The translations under genes were made by a program, and so were the position numbers. A DNA stretch of 64,000 bases from Pseudocoprococcus catus (GTDB lineage Bacteria; Bacillota; Clostridia; Lachnospirales; Lachnospiraceae), in contig NZ_LR698973.1 in NCBI RefSeq assembly GCF_902381825.1, positions 2,463,243 to 2,527,242 on the forward strand, given 5' to 3'. Below are positions 7,962 through 15,152 of this stretch, piece by piece (position 1 is the stretch's first letter; each line of letters opens with the position of its first letter). The notes under the pieces were generated by a model. It searched no databases. It had not been told where the DNA came from and saw only the letters and a program-made list of their open reading frames with translations.

Positions 7962-9224
7962 TTAACCCTGATAAACAATCTTTCCAGCACAGATTGTATA
8001 GTGAATCTTACCTGGCAGCTCCCATCCTTTAAAAGGACTGTTAGATGCCTTTGACGCAAAATGATCCACTGTCCAGCGCTCTTTTTCACCAAAGATTACA
8101 AGATCAGCCGGTGCATCCTGGCTCACACTGCCCGGAATCATACGATAAAACTCAGCCGGATTTTTGCTCATGCAGGCCATCAGCTGCATCAGCGTCAGAT
8201 GTCCCGGTTCAACCAGTGAAAGCAGGCCAAGACCAAGAGAAGTTTCAAGGCCTGTGATACCGCTTGGTGCTTCCGCCAGCGGCTTTTCCTTTTCTTCTGT
8301 GCTGTGAGGGGCATGGTCTGTCACGATCAGATCGATGGTGCCATCCTGCAATCCCTCAATAATTTTTAATCTGTCGTTTTCTGTACGAACCGGCGGATTC
8401 ATACGTGCCAATGTACCGTATTTCAGTACAGCGTCCTCTGTCAGTGTAAAATGATGCGGAGTTGCTTCTGCATGAATATCGGCCCCCATTTTCTTTGCCA
8501 TGCGGACAAGCGCCACAGAATTCGCTGAACTGATGTGCTGGATACAGACCGGTGCCCCTGTATGCAATGCCAACATACAGTCTCTGGCTACCATCACATC
8601 CTCCGCTGTTCTGGATGCGCCGCCATAATTCAGCTGTTCAGAAATCCTTCCCTGATTCACACCGGCCTGTTTCACAAACAGCGGGTCTTCTTCGTGCAGG
8701 CTGATCGGCATATCCAGATCTCTTGCTTTCTCCATGGCCGCCAGCAAAAGCTTCTCATCCATGATCGGAATCCCATCGTCTGTGAAACCTGCAGCTCCGG
8801 CTTTGGCCAGCGCATCCATATCTACCATCTCCTGACCTTTTAAGCCTTTGCTGATGGCTGCTGCCTGAAGCACATGAATACCGGTCTTTTCGCCTTTTTC
8901 CTGAACATACTTTAATGTTTCCACATTATCTACCGTCGGCTTTGTATTGGCCATACAAACAACAGTCGTAAAACCACCTCTGGCCGCTGCCGCAGCACCT
9001 GTTAGAATATCCTCCTTGTAAGTCTGTCCCGGATCTCTGAAATGAACATGCGTATCAACAAGTCCGGGTGTCACAACAAGTCCTGTTGCGTCAATCACCT
9101 CTGCACCTGCCGCTGACAGATTGTGTCCTACCTCCTCAATATGTGCGCCGTCAATCAGCACATCCATCACTTCATCCACACCTGTTACAGGGTCTACTAC
9201 CCTGCCATTTTTAATTAAAAGCAT
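7962..9224 (-). CDS. pyrC: Dihydroorotase
   Basis: Cytoplasmic zinc amidohydrolase closing carbamoyl-aspartate to dihydroorotate in pyrimidine synthesis. The class I (long) form is indicated by 420 residues and the motifs DTHVHFRDPG (metal ligands His59 and His61), SLHEEDP, IQHISS and the catalytic TDHAPHS. Allantoinase and hydantoinase are related, but the HFRDPGQ motif fits dihydroorotase. It stands apart from other pyr genes, next to a toxin-antitoxin pair and a kinase. No PyrR-type leader is visible, with only 15 bases to the upstream gene. Confidence 0.93.
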   Translation of the reverse strand: MLLIKNGRVVDPVTGVDEVMDVLIDGAHIEEVGHNLSAAGAEVIDATGLVVTPGLVDTHVHFRDPGQTYKEDILTGAAAAARGGFTTVVCMANTKPTVDNVETLKYVQEKGEKTGIHVLQAAAISKGLKGQEMVDMDALAKAGAAGFTDDGIPIMDEKLLLAAMEKARDLDMPISLHEEDPLFVKQAGVNQGRISEQLNYGGASRTAEDVMVARDCMLALHTGAPVCIQHISSANSVALVRMAKKMGADIHAEATPHHFTLTEDAVLKYGTLARMNPPVRTENDRLKIIEGLQDGTIDLIVTDHAPHSTEEKEKPLAEAPSGITGLETSLGLGLLSLVEPGHLTLMQLMACMSKNPAEFYRMIPGSVSQDAPADLVIFGEKERWTVDHFASKASNSPFKGWELPGKIHYTICAGKIVYQG

Positions 9225-9239
9225 ATGTAATCCTCTCTT

Positions 9240-9587
9240 TTATTCATTCCAATAATCTTCTATTTCATCTGATATTGTCTTAATTCCAAACAACTTCCAC
9301 ATAAAATCTTCTTTTTCATTATAAATGTCAATAATCAAAATCGCCGTTTTTTCTATCTTATAAAATACATAATTATGTTCTGCGAATATCATTCTGTATT
9401 CACATGGAATTCCTGTCATACGAGCAACAGAAACCCCTTTATTTTCATAAGTTCTGAGTTCTTTAATTGCACTTAGTATATTTTTGATAATCCTATTAGA
9501 TATTTGTACACCGTACTTGACTCTTATATTCCATTTTATCTTTTGTAATTTTTCAATTGCATTTGGAGAATATAAGATTTTTTTCAC
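9240..9587 (-). CDS. RelE/ParE-superfamily toxin
   Basis: A basic protein of 115 residues with the RelE/ParE layout: KKILYSPNAIEKLQKIKWNI at the N-terminus, a central helix pair, and the strand region CEYRMIFAEHNYVFYKIEKTAILIIDIYN. RelE-type members cleave mRNA on the ribosome, while ParE-type members poison gyrase. The conserved residues do not settle which. The start is a GTG overlapping the antitoxin stop in GTGA, a classic coupled arrangement. It is AT-rich compared with pyrC, in keeping with mobility. Confidence 0.88.
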   Translation of the reverse strand: MKKILYSPNAIEKLQKIKWNIRVKYGVQISNRIIKNILSAIKELRTYENKGVSVARMTGIPCEYRMIFAEHNYVFYKIEKTAILIIDIYNEKEDFMWKLFGIKTISDEIEDYWNE

Positions 9588-9844
9588 TCAAGTACCTCCA
9601 ACTCTTTTTCAACATCTTCTGATGGAATCCAGCCTTCCAGATTAGCTCGTTCCTCTGACTTCTTCAATTTGGAAATTAGCTGATATGCTGCACGGTACCT
9701 GTCAAGTTCATCAATTTCATCCATTGTAAGTATCCCATATTCACCATGACCATTTCTCGTAAGATATACTCTTTTTGAAACGTCAACCTGCTTCAAAATA
9801 TCGGTATAATTTCTTAAATCCGATATTGGTTTAATATTAGGCAT
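9584..9844 (-). CDS. Antitoxin of the Phd/YefM or RelB type
   Basis: Opens MPNIKPISDLRNYTDIL and continues RVYLTRNGHGEYGILTMDEIDEL, the Phd/YefM DNA-binding fold; the acidic C-terminal part would wrap the toxin. The start at 9844 is preferred over 9853 because AAGGAG stands nine bases upstream. It should bind the toxin and repress its own promoter at 9871-9900. It overlaps the toxin start by four bases. Confidence 0.88.
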   Translation of the reverse strand: MPNIKPISDLRNYTDILKQVDVSKRVYLTRNGHGEYGILTMDEIDELDRYRAAYQLISKLKKSEERANLEGWIPSEDVEKELEVLE

Positions 9845-9870
9845 GCTCACCATCTCCTTTACATGTTTAT

Positions 9871-9900
9871 ATTATAACCGATTAGCACGTATTTATACAA
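9871..9900 (-). promoter_or_regulatory. Toxin-antitoxin promoter
   Basis: On the minus strand a -35 TTGTAT (9895-9900) and a -10 TATAAT (9871-9876) are 18 bases apart, about 27 bases upstream of the antitoxin start. Confidence 0.6.
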
Positions 9901-9913
9901 GTTAATTCACAAG

Positions 9914-10456
9914 TTAATTTATCAGCATCTGATAATCTTCTTTTGTAAACCGATGATAAATTGTATGCCCCATTTCCATCTTGACGCAATAATAATAGGC
10001 ATCATATTCCGCATCATCAAAATAAACCGCATAATCAAAATCCGTACCTGATGCCATCTTTTCACAATGGTAGGCTTTATCAAACTGCGCAAAGCAGGCA
10101 CAGATTTCTTCTATTGTTAAGCTGTGATGATGTGCAAATAGCTCGACTATTGCTTTGAGGAAAGGCGGGTCTGGGATTTCTCCTGCCACATACTCCGCAC
10201 CCTCCGCAGGGACACGCACCTCAAATCGCCCTTCATGGATAAAAAACTTCAACCTGCCAAGCACCGTTGTATCAAAAACCGTATTTGTTCTCAACGCTGT
10301 CAACATCTCCTGCTCATCTGTATAATGGGTCCCGAGGATGACATTCATGGACGCCATGGGAAAATAAAGTCTGATCACTTCTTTCTCCGCCCCCAGCTTC
10401 AGCTGTGCCTCCTTAATCTGCTCTATCACATTTTGAATTAATTTCTGCTCATTCAT
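9914..10456 (-). CDS. DUF3877-like cytoplasmic protein, function unknown
   Basis: About 180 residues, acidic, without signal or membrane segment. The opening (LIQNVIEQIKEAQLKLGAEK then EVIRLYFPMASMNVILGTHY) resembles the DUF3877 family of Clostridia as I remember it; this was not checked. The C-terminal half is rich in Tyr and Asp (YAVYFDDAEYDAYYYCVK). The start at 10456 is chosen for its GGAG six bases upstream. A longer frame starts at 10468. It is a single gene between the antitoxin promoter and a terminator. Confidence 0.7.
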   Translation of the reverse strand: MNEQKLIQNVIEQIKEAQLKLGAEKEVIRLYFPMASMNVILGTHYTDEQEMLTALRTNTVFDTTVLGRLKFFIHEGRFEVRVPAEGAEYVAGEIPDPPFLKAIVELFAHHHSLTIEEICACFAQFDKAYHCEKMASGTDFDYAVYFDDAEYDAYYYCVKMEMGHTIYHRFTKEDYQMLIN

Positions 10457-10530
10457 ATTCTGCTCCATCTTTCTTTTCGGCTATAAACCGTATCACTTTT
10501 ATTTTATCACACTACTATCACAGACTCCAC

Positions 10531-10570
10531 AAAAAAAGAAGCTGTGACTCATTTTAAATCACAACTTCTT
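10531..10570 (-). terminator. Terminator after the TrhA-like gene
   Basis: On the minus strand AAGAAGTTGTGA pairs with TCACAGCTTCTT (one G-T mismatch) and runs into seven T residues (10531-10537). Confidence 0.8.
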
Positions 10571-10592
10571 CTATCATTTTCATCAACCGCCT

Positions 10593-11309
10593 TTAGCTGC
10601 ACAAATAAACGTACATCACAATAAAGTGGCACAAACTTCCTGCCATGACAAAAACATGAAACAGTTCATGGCAGCCAAAGTACTGAAAACGATTATGGAA
10701 TACAGGGAATTTCATTGCATAAATCACGCCTCCCACTGTATAAAACAATCCGCCGGCCAGAAGCCACATAAATGCTCCAAATGATAAGCCTGCAACAAGC
10801 TGTGGCATCGCAAGGACACATACCCAGCCCATCGCAATGTAGATGACCGACGAAACCCACTTCGGACATGTCACCCACAGCAGCTTAAAAATCATCCCCA
10901 CAATCGCCAGCCCCCAGACAATAGCCAGCAATCTCATACCAACGCTGCCTCTTAATACAGTCAGACAAACCGGTGTATAGGAACCTGCAATCAATACAAA
11001 AATCATCATATGATCCATTCTCTTCAAACGCAGATTCGCCTTCTCTGAAATGTCGAATGAATGATAGGATGTGCTTGCACCATAAAGAAGGATCATGCTC
11101 AGCATAAAAACACTCATGCCGATCATCGTCATCAGATCAGCACCACAGTCTGAAGCATGCACCAGAAGAACCGGCGTCATTAGAACCGCTGCCAGAAATC
11201 CAATAAAATGGGTTGCCGCACTTCCCGGGTCCTTCACTCTGAAACGAAAGTCTCTGTCTCTATCCAAACTCGCTGTATACATCTGTTTCGTCAATGTCTG
11301 TGTTCGCAT
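10593..11309 (-). CDS. trhA: Hemolysin III / TrhA family membrane protein
   Basis: A 238-residue integral membrane protein with seven predicted hydrophobic segments and the PAQR-type metal motif: STSYHSF in the second segment and HELFHVFVMAGSLCHF near the end, giving Ser and three His ligands. Bacterial members have been tied to membrane energy and fluidity homeostasis; the hemolysin name is historical. The start is supported by AAGGAGGATGAGTT before the ATG, and a promoter with TTGACA lies at 11376-11407. It is monocistronic. Confidence 0.9.
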   Translation of the reverse strand: MRTQTLTKQMYTASLDRDRDFRFRVKDPGSAATHFIGFLAAVLMTPVLLVHASDCGADLMTMIGMSVFMLSMILLYGASTSYHSFDISEKANLRLKRMDHMMIFVLIAGSYTPVCLTVLRGSVGMRLLAIVWGLAIVGMIFKLLWVTCPKWVSSVIYIAMGWVCVLAMPQLVAGLSFGAFMWLLAGGLFYTVGGVIYAMKFPVFHNRFQYFGCHELFHVFVMAGSLCHFIVMYVYLCS

Positions 11310-11375
11310 AACTCATCCTCCTTATATTTTAAAAGTCTTTATTACAACATTATAAGTTTTTCAAAACCTTGTGTT

Positions 11376-11407
11376 ATTATACTATATTATTTTCATTACT
11401 TTGTCAA
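11376..11407 (-). promoter_or_regulatory. trhA promoter
   Basis: On the minus strand TTGACA (11402-11407) is followed by overlapping -10 candidates: TAGTAT after 17 bases, or TATAAT (11376-11381) after 20. Confidence 0.55.
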
Positions 11408-11451
11408 GAGTTTTTCAAAAACCGATATCAGTATTTTTCCAATCTTTATAA

Positions 11452-11480
11452 TTGACACCCGGAATAAAGAATGCTATGCT
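11452..11480 (+). promoter_or_regulatory. Promoter of the DUF1836 gene
   Basis: TTGACA (11452-11457), a 17-base spacer and TATGCT (11475-11480). It places the first in-frame start codons of the long open frame upstream of transcription, which supports the shorter gene start at 11581. Confidence 0.65.
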
Positions 11481-11580
11481 TCTACTAAACAAGTACAACC
11501 ATGAACATAATTGTTTCATACTAAGTAATCACCCAAATAACAAACGATCACAATACAAAATGAAGAAAAGAGCGTGTTTT

Positions 11581-12129
11581 ATGAACGAACATATCCTATC
11601 CAAAATGGCTGACCCTATTCACAATTTTCATCTTCCCCGATATCAGGAAATTCCCGATGTTGGCCTTTACCTTGAACAGACCGCCAAATATATCGACAGT
11701 TACTTAAGCCCTCTGGATGATATCAGCATCACCGGCTCTATGATTAGTAACTATGTCAAGAAGAAGATCATCAACAATCCCGTCAAAAAACAATACGGCC
11801 GGGATCAAATTGCTGCCCTGATCTTTATTGCTGTTGCCAAATCTGTGCTTTCTCTGGACAATATCCATATGATGTTTGAGATTCAGCGTCAGACCTATGA
11901 TAATGAAACCGCCTATAATTATTTTTGTCGGGAATTTGAACAGGTCCTTTGGTATGTGTTTCAATTAGATATGGCCGATGCCAGAAAAGATACCGACCAT
12001 AACACAGAAAAAGAGCATGGCACTTTCTCTAACGAGAAAACCATGCTCTACAATATGATCATCACTGTTGCCCACAAAATCTATCTGGACCGCTATTTCT
12101 CTTTATTGAGAGATGAAGATACCATCTGA
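11581..12129 (+). CDS. DUF1836 domain protein
   Basis: A 182-residue cytoplasmic protein whose core (LPRYQEIPDVGLYLEQ through ISNYVKKKIINNP to YGRDQIAALIFIAVAK) matches the DUF1836 family, thought to carry a MerR-like helix-turn-helix. Function is unknown, probably regulatory. The start at 11581 follows the promoter and a purine-rich AAAAGAG; an ATG at 11560 is possible. Its last 37 bases overlap the end of the opposite-strand pdx remnant, so transcription of the two converges. Confidence 0.8.
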   Translation: MNEHILSKMADPIHNFHLPRYQEIPDVGLYLEQTAKYIDSYLSPLDDISITGSMISNYVKKKIINNPVKKQYGRDQIAALIFIAVAKSVLSLDNIHMMFEIQRQTYDNETAYNYFCREFEQVLWYVFQLDMADARKDTDHNTEKEHGTFSNEKTMLYNMIITVAHKIYLDRYFSLLRDEDTI

Positions 12130-12224
12130 ACAAAGTACTGATGCAGCCGGTTATCGCCATCCAGTTCCGGATGAAAAGAGATAGCCAGCTGCTGTTTATT
12201 TAATTCATATCTGTTTTCTGCCAT
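12093..12224 (-). pseudogene. pdxS-pdxT deletion scar (PdxS start fused to PdxT end)
   Basis: A 43-codon frame with an intact ribosome site (AAAGGAG, ten bases before the ATG). Residues 1-11 (MAENRYELNKQ) look like the start of PdxS, the pyridoxal phosphate synthase lyase subunit. The rest (LAISFHPELDGDNRLHQYF and on) looks like the end of PdxT, the glutaminase subunit, with its His and Glu in SFHPEL. An in-frame deletion between QLA codons shared by both genes would create it. It diverges from a MocR/PdxR-type regulator, the usual pdxST partner. The peptide cannot be an active enzyme. Confidence 0.7.
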
Positions 12225-12242
12225 GATTTTCGTTCTCCTTTG

Positions 12243-12271
12243 TTTACATCTGAGTTTTTTTCCATTATAAT
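12243..12271 (+). promoter_or_regulatory. MocR-type regulator promoter in the divergent region
   Basis: TTTACA (12243-12248), 17 bases, TATAAT (12266-12271). The -10 lies in the palindrome CATTATAATG (12263-12272), which also offers a -10 on the opposite strand toward the pdx remnant. Confidence 0.55.
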
Positions 12272-12341
12272 GAAATCTGAACATAAATAAATAGCCATTT
12301 TGATATTATTTAAGATGGCCAGATTGGAGGTTACATGCCAG

Positions 12342-13784
12342 ATGCTTACCTACTCTTTTGCCGGAACAGGGTCAGATTCTTTATATGAACATTTATATAA
12401 ATGCATACGAAATGATATATTATGCGGGAATCTCTCTATGGGAGAGAAACTGCCGTCCAAACGAAATTTTGCCAAAAATCTGGGCATAAGCACCATCACT
12501 GTTGAGAATGCCTATGCCCAGTTAATCGCCGAAGGCTATATTTATTCTATCCCCAAAAAGGGCTATTTTGTTTCCGATATCCATACGATCCTTCCTGTGG
12601 AACAGATGCATCCCTTTGAGGAAGACAACGGTTCTTCCTCATCCATCGACAGCCCATCCATGATTCAAAAAGCTGATATGGAAGAAAGCCTTCATTTTGC
12701 TGTAGACTTTACAAGCAACCAGACAGATTCAGAATATTTTCCCTTTTCTATCTGGTCAAGGCTCATCCGGGAACTGCTCAGTGACAGTCAGCAGAAGCTG
12801 ATGATCAATCCTCCCTGCGGCGGTATACTGGAGCTTCGAGAAGCCATTGCCAGACATTTGAAGGATTTTCACGGTCTGCACGTCTCCCCGGAACAGATTA
12901 TCATCGGAGCCGGAACGGAATATTTATACGGTATCCTCATTCAGCTGCTGGGCTTTGACAAGAAATACGCCATTGAGGATCCGGGTTATCACAAAATCGC
13001 CAAAATATACAACAGCCACAATGTGGACTGTGATTATATTGCCATGGATGACAGCGGCATCCGGATTTCAGAACTGGAGGAGAAAAATATCGATGTCATT
13101 CATATTTCCCCTTCCCATCAGTTTCCAACGGGTATCACCATGCCTATCGGAAGACGATACGAACTCCTTGGATGGGCTTCAAAAGCGCCTTCCCGCTATA
13201 TTATCGAGGATGATTATGACAGCGAGTTTCGTCTGACTGGCCAGCCAATCCCAACCCTTCAGAGCATCGATGTTCTTGAGAAAGTGATTTATATCAATAC
13301 TTTTACAAAAACACTGGCCTCCACCGTCCGTATCAGCTATATGGTACTGCCGAAACATCTGGTGAAGGCCTATTATGCCAAGATGCAGTTTTATTCCTGC
13401 ACGGTATCCAATTTTGAACAATATACACTGGCTGCCTTTATCAACAAAGGACACTTTGAAAAACACATCAACCGTCTGCGTATTCACTATCACGACAAGC
13501 GGGATATGCTGTTGCAGTGCATCAAAAGCAGTCCTCTTTTCAATCATGTCACCATCAAAGGTGAGGACGCCGGTCTGCATTTTCTGATGAAGATAGACAC
13601 CGAACTCACGGATGAGATCATCTGTCAGCGGGCAGCAGCCAAAGGCATCCGCATTATGTCGTTATCCAAATATTACTATCACCCGGAGAAAGCCATGCAG
13701 CATATACTGGTAGTCAACTACTCCTCCCTGACACAGGAACAGATGACAGAGGCCACCCAGGCTTTCAATGAGATTCTCGGATAG
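12342..13784 (+). CDS. MocR/PdxR-type regulator (GntR helix-turn-helix plus aminotransferase fold)
   Basis: About 480 residues. The N-terminal winged helix has LYEHLYKCIRNDILCGNLSMGEKLPSKR cut by the typical LGISTITVENAYAQL recognition helix. After a linker comes a class I aminotransferase-like domain with the PLP lysine in NTFTKTLAS. Such regulators sense pyridoxal phosphate and often activate pdxST. The start at 12342 matches PdxR proteins and has GGAGG eleven bases upstream; the open frame extends to 12300. Its divergent neighbour is a pdxST scar, so it may be orphaned or control pdx genes elsewhere. Confidence 0.9.
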   Translation: MLTYSFAGTGSDSLYEHLYKCIRNDILCGNLSMGEKLPSKRNFAKNLGISTITVENAYAQLIAEGYIYSIPKKGYFVSDIHTILPVEQMHPFEEDNGSSSSIDSPSMIQKADMEESLHFAVDFTSNQTDSEYFPFSIWSRLIRELLSDSQQKLMINPPCGGILELREAIARHLKDFHGLHVSPEQIIIGAGTEYLYGILIQLLGFDKKYAIEDPGYHKIAKIYNSHNVDCDYIAMDDSGIRISELEEKNIDVIHISPSHQFPTGITMPIGRRYELLGWASKAPSRYIIEDDYDSEFRLTGQPIPTLQSIDVLEKVIYINTFTKTLASTVRISYMVLPKHLVKAYYAKMQFYSCTVSNFEQYTLAAFINKGHFEKHINRLRIHYHDKRDMLLQCIKSSPLFNHVTIKGEDAGLHFLMKIDTELTDEIICQRAAAKGIRIMSLSKYYYHPEKAMQHILVVNYSSLTQEQMTEATQAFNEILG

Positions 13785-13791
13785 ATAATTA

Positions 13792-14256
13792 TTAATAGCC
13801 CACCACTTTTTCCAGAGCGTTCAATATATTCTCATAGCCGGTACAGCGGCAAAGATGCCCGGAGATGAGCTTTCGGAGTTCGTCCCGGGTATATTTGCGT
13901 CCTGTTCCGATGATCTCCACCGCAGACATAATAATGCCCGGTGTACAAAAACCACACTGGACCGCTGCCTCATCCACGAAAGCCTGCTGGATCTCCGAGA
14001 GTTCTCCTGTGGGTGACTGCAATCCCTCCACTGTAAGAATGTGTTTGCCCTCAGCCCACATAGTCAGATAGATGCATGAGTCGATGGCTTCTCCATCCAC
14101 CAGTACAGTACAGGCACCGCACTCTCCCACTTCACAGCCTTTCTTCACACTGGTCAATCCCAGATGATTACGCAAAGTGTCAAGCAAAGCTTCTCTGTCA
14201 TCAATGGCCAGCTCCACCGCTTTGCCATTCACATTCATATGGACAATCTTAAGCAT
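13792..14256 (-). CDS. xdhC: Molybdenum hydroxylase 1, 2Fe-2S subunit (XdhC-like)
   Basis: A 154-residue electron-transfer subunit with two 2Fe-2S sites: a plant-type ferredoxin site (GCEVGECGACTVLVDG) and the all-helical site (QCGFCTPG and HLCRCTGY). It passes electrons from the molybdopterin subunit to FAD. Length and order match E. coli XdhC. The start at 14256 has GGGGGAGGTG upstream and overlaps the FAD-subunit stop by eight bases. It is the last gene of the purine region. Confidence 0.92.
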   Translation of the reverse strand: MLKIVHMNVNGKAVELAIDDREALLDTLRNHLGLTSVKKGCEVGECGACTVLVDGEAIDSCIYLTMWAEGKHILTVEGLQSPTGELSEIQQAFVDEAAVQCGFCTPGIIMSAVEIIGTGRKYTRDELRKLISGHLCRCTGYENILNALEKVVGY

Positions 14257-15136
14257 CGACTTCACCTCCCCCATTTCTTATGGCCTGCGCCATGGCACGT
14301 TTTGCCAGTTCCTCCACCAGCTGCAGACGAAATTCCTTCGAGGCACGCCATGAAGTTCTCGGATTCACTTCATTCAAAACACCTTTGCCGGTCTGAAGAA
14401 GCAATGCCTTTGAAACAGCCTGCCCTGAAACTGATTTTTCTGTCTCCGGACATCTGACAGGCGTCGGTGCCGCCACGCCGTAAGCGATCCGCATGTCTTC
14501 GACAACCTTCTTATCCCTTGACAGCTTCACCAGACAGGCGCACCCCAGGGTCGCGATCTCCATGGCATTTCGCTTGCCGTATTTGATGTAGCATCCGGTG
14601 TACCCTTCATAATCCCTGCGTCTGATACGGATGGCCGTCATCACTTCCTCATGGCGGCGTACGGTTTTACCCGGACCTGTATAAAATTCCTGAATCGGCA
14701 CCTGTCTGATGCCCTCCGGGCCCGTCAATTCCAGAATCGCATTATAGGCAAACAGAGATGACGCACTGTCCGCACTGGTCACACCGTTGCAGACATTGCC
14801 TCCAATGGTGCCGATATTGCGGATCTGCGGGCCGCCCACCTGATCAACGGCATATCCAAGCATCGGAATATGCTGCTGCACCAGTGGATGCGCCGTGATA
14901 TGAGAAAAACTCGTTCCCGGACCGATCACGATGGTTCCGTCTTCTTCCATTGTCACCCCTTTTAATACCGCAATATTGTGAATGCTGACAAGGGATCGGC
15001 CTGCTAATTTGCCTTCTCTGATCTTGATCAAAACATCACTGCCGCCGGAAATAATCTCTGCATCCGGCCATTCCTGCAATTTCCTGATTGCATCCTCTAC
15101 ACTGGCTGCCTCATAAAATGATCCAATATCATACAT
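14249..15136 (-). CDS. xdhB: Molybdenum hydroxylase 1, FAD subunit (XdhB-like)
   Basis: A 295-residue FAD-binding protein of the CoxM/XdhB family: EIISGGSDVLIKIREGK and GGPQIRNIGTIGGNVCNG bind FAD, and a C-terminal CO-dehydrogenase flavoprotein domain follows. It moves electrons from the iron-sulfur subunit to the final acceptor. It sits 16 bases after the catalytic subunit and overlaps the 2Fe-2S subunit, giving a compact xdhABC unit like the E. coli one. Confidence 0.93.
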   Translation of the reverse strand: MYDIGSFYEAASVEDAIRKLQEWPDAEIISGGSDVLIKIREGKLAGRSLVSIHNIAVLKGVTMEEDGTIVIGPGTSFSHITAHPLVQQHIPMLGYAVDQVGGPQIRNIGTIGGNVCNGVTSADSASSLFAYNAILELTGPEGIRQVPIQEFYTGPGKTVRRHEEVMTAIRIRRRDYEGYTGCYIKYGKRNAMEIATLGCACLVKLSRDKKVVEDMRIAYGVAAPTPVRCPETEKSVSGQAVSKALLLQTGKGVLNEVNPRTSWRASKEFRLQLVEELAKRAMAQAIRNGGGEVDA

Positions 15137-15152
15137 AATGTCATCCCCCCGC

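Noticed and set aside
9240..9844. Prophage or integrative element around the toxin-antitoxin pair
   Set aside because: No integrase, transposase or attachment repeats were found; pyrC and other housekeeping genes flank it directly.
11452..11580. Extra N-terminal 43 codons of the DUF1836 reading frame
   Set aside because: The proposed first codon is part of a TTGACA-17-TATGCT promoter, and the DUF1836-like part starts after the ATG at 11581.
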